From Oenanthe sinensis (taxonomy: Eukaryota; Streptophyta; Magnoliopsida; Apiales; Apiaceae): a stretch of DNA of 64,000 bases. The position numbers and the translations under genes were made by a program. Below are positions 35,901 through 45,500 of this stretch, piece by piece (the stretch's first letter is position 1; every line of letters starts with the position of its first letter). The stretch is from assembly GCA_028671895.1 (NCBI GenBank), contig CM053809.1, positions 5,439,501 through 5,503,500 of the forward strand, given 5' to 3'. The notes beneath the pieces were generated by a model. It saw only the letters and a program-made list of their open reading frames with translations, did not search any database and was not told the origin of the DNA.

Positions 35901-36164
35901 GATATTATACAAAGACAAGTTAGTTCAGACACTGTGTTTGAGTGATGAAAGACTAAGTCTATATCCTCTGAAGCGTCTGAAATATGTTGAAGGGCTTCTT
36001 AGGAGTGAAGGACTTAGAACAGAAGAAAAGTGGAAAGTTGCAGAGCGCATCTATGCTTATAGACTTAATGTCTTATCAAATCAATTTGTAGATATTTCCA
36101 AGGTCATAAGAATAGATCCTTCAAATGGATCTCAACCAAAATTGCCTGTATACAAAAGAAGAAG
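32924..36164 (+). pseudogene. RE6 ORF3, main part, up to the RE7 insertion
   Basis: The ATG at 32924 begins MVRIFTITKTNLVAEF. An in-frame TAG follows at 33005-33007. The N-terminal domain has FTFSIANQEIRVTELNLNRILRFP and LPKEWNFFFHTLMQCF, equivalent to RE1 ORF3. A frame change occurs near 33445-33466, then the Gln/Glu-rich middle, basic clusters LKRKFV and LTRRRLEE, a TAA at 34366-34368, a coiled-coil-like stretch (about 34860-35060) and two PPT-like AGGGGGAG tracts (35102-35109, 35219-35226). The C-terminal domain (YVEGLLRSEGLRTEEKWK, about 35980) matches RE5. RE7 interrupts it after the TSD AGAAG (36160-36164). No membrane segment. Function unknown. Confidence 0.88.
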
Positions 36165-36909
36165 TGTTTTCCCAGTCGTACAAGTAGAAGGGGGGGTTGA
36201 ATACTTGTATGTCTTTTCTACCCGATTTAAAATCAAATTAAAAACAAACTCAAACACAAAAATATGAATAAGTACTGTTTTGTATTATTGATTTGTGAAT
36301 ACAAAACTCTCCTAGGGTGTACACAAACCCTAGCAGCTTCTCTCTGTTTATCACAGCAACTCTCTCTATTTCTATGCTCTCACAAAATTTCACTCAGATA
36401 ATTATGTTTCGACTTCCACACTTTTACAATTAGGTTACATAGAGTTTATATAGAGAGATGCCTATCAACTAATAACAGAAAGATAAATTACAATAGGAAT
36501 AGAATTCCTAATTATTAGTTGACAGTTTCCTTCTAGAATTCTCTTTCTTTCCCATAGCATATCTGCAATATATTTATCTTGATCTTCGAAGACTTTCCAT
36601 TCCTGTGATCTTCTTCCAAATTTATCCTCAACTGTATAGACTCTGAAATCTTCAGACTCTGATGATCTTCAGACTCTGATCACATGTAGACTCTGATAGA
36701 TCACAGACTCTGATAGTCTATAGACTCTGATCACCTTCCAGACTCTGGTTTCATTTTCTACAGAAATTCTTCCAAGTACAAATAACATGAATATTGACTA
36801 TCTAGACTCTGATTATACATTTCAGAGACTAGAAAGACTTATTACAGATAAACTAATCTAGACCCTGTTCTAGTATTTTGTACATCATTAAATGAATATA
36901 TCCCTAACA
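36165..36909 (-). repeat. RE7 3' LTR, 745 bp
   Basis: On the plus strand it runs from TGTTTTCCCAGTC to ATCCCTAACA. A minus-strand TATATAAA box lies near 36447-36454. The start of the LTR (right side) carries eight copies of AGACTCTG in about 180 bases. The U5 hairpin is at 36179-36209. Confidence 0.95.
36179..36209 (-). promoter_or_regulatory. U5 C-loop hairpin (RE7 3' LTR)
   Basis: Minus-strand arms TACAAGTA / TACTTGTA (8 bp, perfect) around TTCAACCCCCCCTTC. In the 5' LTR (59011-59043) the loop has two more C. Confidence 0.75.
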
Positions 36910-36919
36910 ATCTCCTCCT
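36910..36919 (-). promoter_or_regulatory. Polypurine tract (RE7)
   Basis: The minus strand reads AGGAGGAGATT next to the 3' LTR; it is a different sequence from the AGGGGGAGAT tract of RE1, RE5 and RE8. Confidence 0.88.
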
Positions 36920-37034
36920 ATTTATGCTTTATAAAATGTAAGCATAAATCAAGGTTTGATGATGTCAAAACTAAAGAATAAAACTATTAATCTAGAACAG
37001 TATAAAAGAATTATAAAGGAAAAAGAATTACTTT

Positions 37035-38405
37035 TTATTTAATCTTTTCAAAGGCTGGATTGTTCTTCAAAAATGAGTTTAGCATATTTTCTTCCACAAT
37101 TGCAAGAGCTTCACCAACAAACTTCTTTAATTTCTTCATTTCTTCATTTGAACATTTGATTTGACAGTAAGCTGCTCTCAGATCATTTGCACTGCTTTCT
37201 TGATCTTTTAAGTCCTTCAACATCAGAACACTAACTTTCCCACTTATAGGCTGAAACCTAAAGTAATGACCCACACCTTCTTGAAATTTAATCTGTTTTT
37301 CTTCCAATGGCATGACTTGATCATTTCCCTCAGTATCAACATATTTTAAAGAAAATTTGCCCATTTGTCGATTTGCCTGTCTGTGCAAAGTCAACTTCCT
37401 GTCAATTTCCTTGAACCATTTGTGAGTGATAGCCTCTTTGCTTTTGTTTACTTCATAAGCAATTTGCAGTAGGAATCTAATATACTGTAGTTCGTCAGCC
37501 TGTTTGAAAAAGATAAAATTTGACTGACTAATCCATCTTACACTTCCACCTTCTAAGAAGTAAACCAGCATCTCATTCTTCACCTTTTCTGTACCTCCCT
37601 GACCTCCTTGTATCTTCGTTTCAAAAACATTATAAATAATTTGAGCAGACACCACTTTATTTAAGTGCTTCTGAATGATCTTCTCAAACTGCCTATCTGT
37701 CAAGGATTGAGGATCCCTGGGAGTAGATGTTCTGTCAATGTCAGATTCTTCAAATCCTCCAAGACCTATCTTCTTTTTAGCTCTAAGTTGCAGATTTGAT
37801 TGACTGCACTTCCAGTATGAAGGTTCTTGAGTTTGATCAAAGTCTGACTTCTTTCTTTGCTTATCAGAGTCTGACTTAGACTCTGATTTCCCATGTCTAG
37901 TCCCTGACTGATGTGTTTGAGTTCTTGCTACTCCAGATTGCTTTTGTTGCACACCATCAGGACCCTTAGAACCATGAGAACTATCTCCATCATCACCATC
38001 TCTCCTCCTTTTAACTCCCCTTGATTTATCCTTGCATCCCTCATCCTTATGTCTCCTGGAGGACTCACCTTGCTTCACCTTCTCCCCCTTTTTGACATCA
38101 TCATTACTGGTGATAGCCAAAAGAATCTGCTCAAGAACAGTGGAGATATTTGCCTGGGCTGCAATAATTGAATCAACCTTAGTGGTCAAATTAGAAACTG
38201 TAGTTTGAAAAGAGGCTTGAGTGGTAGTGATAGCAGCTAGAGCATCTTTAAAAGCGACCTCTTTGGATAATTGAAGGGAGTGAATTCTGTCAAATCTTGT
38301 ATTGAGCAGAGAAGTTGTATTATCAACACCAGTGAGCTTTGTTTTAATATGAGAAATGTCCTGGACCACACTGGATAATTGAGCAGCAACATCAGGTAGC
38401 TTAGC
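37035..38405 (-). pseudogene. RE7 ORF3, C-terminal part, after the RE8 insertion
   Basis: Open for over 440 residues. It starts in a helical region (SSVVQDISHIKTKLT), passes a charged low-complexity stretch (KRRRDGDDGDSSHGS, about 38000; PPT-like tract revcomp at 38092-38099), then an ordered domain with DELQYIRFLLQIAYEVNKSKEAI and HYFRFQPISGKVSVLMLKDL, and ends NNPAFEKIK. RE3 carries the same C-terminal domain. It is interrupted at 38405 by RE8, whose TSD TTAGC is at 38401-38405 and 49336-49340. Three GACTCTG words lie in this coding stretch or nearby. Confidence 0.88.
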
Positions 38406-39075
38406 TGAAAGGCATATGTCAAGGCCTATTTGTAATTAGTAGATGACAACTCAACTCATGTAAGAAATTAAAGTAAGTAATAAATACTGAGGATGGAATC
38501 AAATCGAAGAATGTCAACTAGACACAAAGAATCAACTTGTCAGAAGAATTATAATGAAGTTGCTACTCTACACCGGAAGAAGTTCATTTATATGTTCAAG
38601 CGTCGGAGAAAAATAGAGAAGCAGTTGTTCAGAAGATTCAGAAGATTCTAAGTGGCTACTACAGAAGATTCCAGAAGAAGAATGAAGACAGTGAAGCAGA
38701 AGAAGAACAGAAGACCACAACTTAATGTTAAAGATGAAGAATATTTATTATAGTATGACATAAATGAACCAGACAGTACATTTGTGTGTCAACTAAAATA
38801 ATAAATATTCATCATCTAGCTCAAGTGGTTTTATGAAAAAAGACACAACGAAGACTTCAAGACTTCAAGACTGATAGCAAGGTAATACAAGACGAAATAG
38901 TATTTTAATTCTACTATCAAATGTTAATTGATTATTTAATTTATCTAATTAAATTAATTCAAGTTGAATTTAATTTAATTTGTAAATTAACTAATTAATT
39001 TAAGTAGAATTAATTTATTATAAAAGATATGACTTAATATGACTTTTAATATAATTCAAATGACTAATAAATAAG

Positions 39076-39472
39076 TCATACCGACTGTTTATTAATAAGT
39101 CATACCGAATTATATTAATAAAAGTCATACCGACTGAATAAAGAGAAAGTCATACCGAAGCTATTAAAGAAAAGTCATACCGGAGCAGCCGACTGATAAG
39201 TCATACCGAGCTTTAAAAAGAAAAGTCATACCGAGCTTCAGGCAGAAAGTTCATACAGGAGATAAGTCATACCGAATTTCTGTTGATCAAAAGGTCATAC
39301 CGAGTGATTTTTTATTATATTAAAAAGTCATACCGACTTTTTAATTAATAAAATAAGTCATACCGACCATTCAGAAGTCATACCCAGTGTTTTTATAGTC
39401 ATACAAGTGTTAAATAAGTCATATATGACTTATTTTCAGCAAATTAAGTCTTGCTGATAAAGGTCATACAAG
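39076..39472 (+). repeat. Dispersed word AAGTCATACCGA (RE8 5' LTR)
   Basis: About sixteen exact or near copies over 400 bases, irregularly spaced, ending just before the TATA box, that is in U3 where enhancers sit. Reverse-oriented ATGACTT copies precede them. The same field is in the 3' LTR at 48563-48959. Confidence 0.93.
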
Positions 39473-39805
39473 CCTTTTTCTTCCTCTATAAATATGAGGA
39501 GATCACCTTCATTTTTCAGTACTTCTAAGAGAAGAAAATCAGATCAAATTCAGTAATTTATCTGCATTGTAATATTCACAGATTTTTGTGCTGAGTTTGG
39601 ATATAATTGTTAAATACGAACAATTCATGTCAAATTTGTTCTAGAACTTTTAATCAATTATATAACTGTTTTCTTAATATTAATTTTGTAATACTAATCA
39701 AGTTAAAATAATACCTTTCACTTGAACAGTATTTCATTCCAATTAATATTTCGCGAGTAATTAAAATAATATTTTTAATCCAAATTATTCCGCGATTAAT
39801 TTTCA

Positions 39806-39837
39806 GATATTGTATTCAACCCCCCTTCTACAATATC
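39806..39837 (+). promoter_or_regulatory. U5 C-loop hairpin (RE8 5' LTR)
   Basis: Perfect 9-bp arms GATATTGTA (39806-39814) and TACAATATC (39829-39837) around TTCAACCCCCCTTC. Repeated at 49293-49324 in the 3' LTR. The PBS starts 14 bases after the hairpin. Confidence 0.78.
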
Positions 39838-39850
39838 AGGGACCAACAAT

Positions 39851-39862
39851 TGGCATCAGAGC
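39851..39862 (+). promoter_or_regulatory. Primer binding site (RE8)
   Basis: TGGCATCAGAGC, two bases after the LTR. It differs at one base from the TGGTATCAGAGC expected for initiator tRNA-Met. Confidence 0.9.
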
Positions 39863-40055
39863 TAGTTGATATTTTTCATATCAGATCCAAATCAAATTCC
39901 GTGAACTCATACAGATCTCAAAAATTATTTTAAATTCGAAATAATTTTTTAATCGAAATAATTTTTTTTCCGAAAAATTATTTTTGATCAAAAATTATTT
40001 TAAGTCAAAAATTAAAATATTTTTTGAAACATTTAATTTTTAATCTTATTTAAAG

Positions 40056-42491
40056 ATGAGTACTCAAAGAGTTAGTAGCATTAAAATTCCACAATTTGAT
40101 AAAGACAATTATAATCTGTGAAAGAGAAAGATGACCTTGTTTCTTCGAGCTGCAAATCCTAAGTACAAGGATATTTTAAAAACTGGTGTTGCTGTTCCAA
40201 TAAATATCTTTCCTGAGCATATGGAAGATGGTGTACTCATTCCGCACAGACAATTTGAAAAAGATATTTATGAGTACACTGAGACAGAAAAGGAACTGGA
40301 TACATTGGACACCAGTCTGCAGTTAATTTTAGTGGAATCTCTTGATCCCGGAATGTACAATCATGTTGTTAATTGTAAAAATGCTAAACACATCTGGGAA
40401 ACGATAGAGATACTAAATGAAGGAACAGAAGAAGTAAGGGAGAACAGATTGGAAATCTTAACGTCTCAATATGAGCATTTTAGATCAAATCCAGGAGAAG
40501 GTATCTCTGAAGTTTTTGAGAGATACAACAAGCTGATAAATGATCTAAATCTCAATGGCAAACAATATACGAAGAAGGAGATCAGTAGGAAGTTTTTGTT
40601 GACAATGCCAGTACACCTAGAGCATAGGATAACAGCCATCAGAGAGACAAAGGACATGAATGATATTTCAATGGAAAGATTTTATGGCATTCTGAAGACC
40701 TATGAGCTAGAGCAGATTCAACAGAACGAAATATATGGTACAGGCAAGGTGGTCATCAAGTCTATAGCTCTTGTAGCAGAAGAACCAGAGTACAGAAAAG
40801 CTAAGACTGAATCTTCTTCAGTCAACCTCATTGATCAGGGTATTATTGCAGAAGTTGGTGCAACTCTAGTGAATTCAACTGATAGTGAATTCTACTCAAT
40901 GGAAGAACTCGATCAACTTGAGGATGAATCTCTGGCTCTGATTGCTAGAAAATTTGGAAATACAAGATTAAGGAGGAACCCTAGTTTCAAATTCAAGCCT
41001 ATGGCAAACAGATTTCAGACAGGTGGTTCTTCTAGCACATCCAACACAAAAGGTGAATACAAGACAGGGATGGTAGACAGAAGCAAGATCCGTTGCTTCA
41101 ACTGCAATGAAATGGGACACTTTGCTACTGATTGTAGAAAGCCCAAGCAGGAAAGAAAGAAGGATTCATATGACGAGCTCAAACAGAAATATGACGCTCT
41201 ACTGAAGAAGCATCAGGGAAAATCATACTTAGCAGAAGGAAAAAGCTGGGATGATTCCGACAATGATGAAGAAGATCAAATGGGAAATCTTGCTCTAATG
41301 GCCTCTTCTTCTGAAGGATCACAATCTCTACCTCGACAAGGAATTGAGGTAAACCCTAGCTGTCCTAAAATGTTTAAATTGCTAGGTGAGAATTTAACTG
41401 ATGCTAGAGATCGAATAAAAGTTTTAATTCTCGAAAACAAAGTTTTATCAGAAGAGAATTATGAATTGAAAAAGCTGAAACTTATTAATGTTAAATTAAC
41501 TGAAGATGTTGCATTTCAAGTTAATACAGTCAACTGCTATGTTGAGATTGAAGCTTTTTTAAAGAATAAAATTGAAGAAGAAAAGCAAAGGTGTCTAGCT
41601 TATAAAAATTCCTCTTACATTGTAAAGAACCTAGTTGACCAACAGGAAATAAACCGAAAAGTTGGAATAGGTTTCGAATATAATAAATCTGTAGGAAAGC
41701 CAAGCAACATTACCCCGTTCAAGCAAAGCGCTGAAGAAAGGGGTATTCCTCATGTTGTTAAAAACACACCCAAACCTCTTTTCATAACACCTATTGCTGA
41801 ACCTATCCTTGAGAGCTCTATACTGATAGCTTATGAGATGCAGTTAGAGGATCTCGAGGAAGAGAAGAAAAGAGAAGAACAGACTAGGGATATAAAAGGA
41901 GTAAATGTCCAGAAAGTGAAATATGTACCTAAAAGACCAATAGAAAATGTGAACTCTGCTAGTTCATCCACTCCTGGTTTAGGTGCTAAGAACTTAAAGA
42001 ATGATTTGAACAGACCTAACAATAAGTTTGTTAGAAGTAGGGATAGTAACAACAGATGCCATTCTACTGAAAACTTTAAATCTGCTGAAAAAGTTAAAGT
42101 AGAAATTGTTAAAACTCTCACTGCTGTGAATAACATGCCTGCTATTGATGTATGCCATAAACCTTGTGGTATGTTAAATTGTATGTTATGTGCTTTTAAT
42201 GCTATGACTGCTTATTTCAAACGCATGACTGCTAATAAAAAGAACATGACACCTAGACAATACATGAATAATAAATTTGCTAAATCCAAGACTGTTATTC
42301 GTTCACCTGTCAAGAAGGAAAAATATATTCCTGAGTCTAAACAAAAAGTTGTTAAGACTGTTTATAGGAAAGTAAGTACAGTCAAGGAGGATGCGGCTGT
42401 TGTTCGAAAAGGATCAGTTGTCAAAGCTGACAAAGGTCAATTCTTTAAGTATGCCGGGCCCAATCAATTTTGGACTCCGAAGACGAATTAA
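40056..42491 (+). pseudogene. gag: RE8 gag, with premature TGA at codon 22
   Basis: The likely true start is the ATG at 40056 (MSTQRVSSIKIPQFDKDNYNL). A TGA at 40119-40121 replaces the Trp expected there; after it the frame is open for about 790 residues. A capsid-like helical domain covers about 40130-40730. The CCHC knuckle CFNCNEMGHFATDC is at about 41094, followed by DDSDNDEED, a coiled coil (about 41380-41640) and a Cys motif PCGMLNCMLCAFN (about 42165). The C-terminus is AGPNQFWTPK. The stop at 42489-42491 is in the same frame as pol but followed by a second in-frame stop (TGA) before the pol ATG. Confidence 0.92.
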
Positions 42492-42509
42492 TCCGTTTGA
42501 TATATGCAG
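42372..42509 (+). other. Candidate intron that would join gag to pol (RE8)
   Basis: Donor AAA|GTAAGT, a strong plant consensus; acceptor ATGCAG|GG. Length 138, a multiple of three, both ends on codon boundaries, and both in-frame stops lie inside it. A TTAAT motif about 20 bases before the acceptor could be the branch point. The retained form would encode the gag tail; the spliced form would read into pol. No RNA evidence is available here. Confidence 0.45.
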
Positions 42510-45500
42510 GGAGTTAAACAGGAAAACCGGGTTGTATGGATCCTAGACAGCGGATCGTCAATGCATATGACCGGAGATAGAGCCCTGCTATCAGACGTGG
42601 TTGAAAGAGCTGGCCCAATCGTCACCTTTGGAGATAACAACAAAGGAATGACTACGGGATATGGCAAGTTAAATACTGGAAATGTTATCATTGAAAACGT
42701 CTCTTTGGTGGAAGGACTTAAGCACAATCTACTCAGTGTCAGTCAATTCTGTGATAGAGGTTACAAAGTAAACTTTATCAAGGAGAAGTGCTTAATAGCT
42801 CATTCTAAAGAAGACAGACTAGCCTTGCGTGGAGTAAGGAAAGGAAACTTGTACGTAGCTGATTTCAACTCAGGACCTGAAGCTGAAGCAAACTGTTTTT
42901 ATTCAAAAGCTTCAACAGAAGAAAGTTGGCTATGGATTAAGAAGCTCTCACACTTGAATTTCAAAACAATGAACTCTCTAGTCAAGAGGGATTTGGTGAG
43001 AGGACTGCCTCCGATGGAATTTACACAAGAAGGATTGTGTGAGGCATGTCAAAAAGGGAAGTCAAAAAGAGCAACTCACAAAGGCACAGACACTACAAAT
43101 ATTACTGAACCACTGCAGCTGCTTCATATGGATTTATTTGGTCCAGTCAATATCATGTCTATGTCAAGGAAGAAATTTGCCTTAGTGATTGTAGATGAAT
43201 TCACAAAGTACACGTGGGTTTTATTCTTGAACTCTAAGGATGAAACTCCACAGTTGGTGATTGATCATGTAAAGTTGATTGAGTTAGATTCAAAGCTACC
43301 TGTCCGGGCAATCAGATCAGATAATGGAACAGAATTCAAGAATGAAATTCTGAATAGCTTCTGCTCAGACAAAGGAATAACAAGACAATTCTCAGCGCCA
43401 AGAACTCCGCAACAGAATGGAGTAGTAGAAAGGAAAAATCGAAACTTGATTGAAGCTGCAAGAACAATGTTAAGTGAATCAAGGTTACTTATCTACTTCT
43501 GGGCTGAAGCAGTAAACACAGCTTGTTATACCCAGAATCGAACTTTAATCAACAAGGATCATATGAAGACGCCCTACGAATTAATGGCTGGCAAGAAACC
43601 AACACTCAAATACTTTCATATATTTGGAGCCAAATGTTTTGTGCTAAAAGATGGAGATGAATATCGTGGCAAATTTGAGGCCAAGGCACATGAAGCAATT
43701 TTTATCGGCTACTCAAAAAGAGCATATAGGGTGTACATAATTGATCAGCACCAAGTAAAAGAAAGTGTCAACGTATCATTTGACGACACTAAACTCCCAA
43801 GCATCCAAAATGAAGATCCTTCTGAGTCATTAAAATTTGACAATCATCCAGACTCAGATTCGGATAATGAAGAAAAGTCCGAGGTTGCAGCAGGAAATGA
43901 TGATGACAACAATGATGGTAATGATCCAGGTAATAGTGGTGGAAACACTAGAGATACTACTAATACCAGTGGTGGATCAACAAGTCATCCAGGTAGCAAC
44001 TCAGGGGGAGATGAAGGATCAACTGGCACAACACAACATCACAATGAATATAGAGGCGAATCATCAAGATCACACCTACCAAGGGAAAGGATATGGAGCA
44101 AAGATCATCCCTTTGAATTGATCATAGGTGATCCAGATGTTGGTGTTAGAACCAGAAGTGCAACTTCAAATGAATATTTATTTTCGGTTTTACTATCTCA
44201 AGAAGCACCAAAGAAAATTGAAGATGCTCTAACTGATCCAGATTGGGTTCTTGCCATGCAAGAAGAACTCAATCAGTTCGAAAGGCAAGAAGTATGGACA
44301 CTGGTACCCAGGCCTAAAGATAGATCTGTTATTGGCACGAAATGGGTATACAGGAACAAGTTAGACGGTGATGGCATTGTTACAAGGAACAAGGCCAGAC
44401 TGGTTGCAAAGGGTTACTCCCAGGAAGAGGGAATTGATTATGATGAGACCTACGCACCAGTTGCAAGACTTGAAGCCATCAGGATATTTATGGCATTCGC
44501 AGCACATTCCAATTTTAAAGTCTATCAAATGGATGTGAAGAGTGCATTTCTGAATGGAAAGCTAGAAGAGGAAGTATATGTGGAACAGCCTCCTGGCTTT
44601 GAAAATCCAGAGTTTGCTGATTTTGTATATTTCTTATTCAAAGCACCGAGGACATGGTATGACACTCTCTCTCAGTTTTTACTTGAAAACGGTTTTACTA
44701 GAGGTGTCATAGATAAAACTCTCTTTTACAAATTACATGATAAACATATGATATTTGTCCAAGTTTATGTTGACGATATTATATTTGGTTCTACTAATGA
44801 AAACTTGTGCAAGAGATTTGCTAAGTTAATGCAGAGTAGGTATGAAATGAGCATGATGGGTGAGCTGTCATTCTTCCTTGGATTGCAAGTGAAGCAAAAG
44901 GAAGATGGGATTTTTATTTGCCAATCAAAGTACGTAAGGGATCTTCTAAGGAAATACAATCTAGAAGATTCTACACCGGCAAAAACCCCTATGCCAATAG
45001 ACACCAAGCTTGACAAAGATGAAACTGGTAAGAAGGTTGACATCACAAGCTATAGAGGTATGATAGGCTCATTATTATATCTAACTGCTAGTAGACCCGA
45101 TATAATGTTTGCAACATGCTTATGTGCAAGGTTTCAAACTGATCCTAGAGAATCTCATCTTATAGCTGTTAAAAGAATTTTTAGATATCTGAAGGGTACA
45201 CCGAATCTTGGAATTTGGTACCCTAAAGGTACAGGTTTTGAACTAATAGGCTATACAGATTCAGATTATGCAGGATGCAGGATGGACAGGAAAAGTACAT
45301 CTGGAAGTTGTCAGTTTCTAGGACAACGGTTGATTTCCTGGTACAGCAAGAAACAACACTCAGTATCTACCTCGACAGCCGAAGCAGAATATATTGCGAC
45401 AGGTAGTTGTTGTGCACAAATCTTGTGGATAAGGAATCAGCTGAATGATTATGGACTTGCGCTATCTAAAATTCCAATACTTTGCGACAACACAAGTGCC

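Larger units (their letters stand above)
38406..39848 (+). repeat. RE8 5' LTR, 1443 bp
   Basis: From TGAAAGGCATATG to AGGGACCAACA. TATAAATATGAGG box at 39487. Upstream of it is an AT-rich palindromic segment with TTCAAGTTGAATTT (about 38965) and then a field of AAGTCATACCGA words. The U5 hairpin ends 11 bases before the LTR end. Confidence 0.97.

Noticed and set aside
39076..39472. CRISPR-like array of short repeats
   Set aside because: Irregular spacing, imperfect words, plant retrotransposon LTR; no cas context.
39806..39837. Rho-type bacterial terminator
   Set aside because: The hairpin is C-looped without a U-tract and sits at the same place in every SIRE-type plant LTR here.
39851..39862. 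tRNA gene
   Set aside because: Only the 12-base tRNA-complementary primer site is present; no cloverleaf. The same holds for 58983 and 16368.
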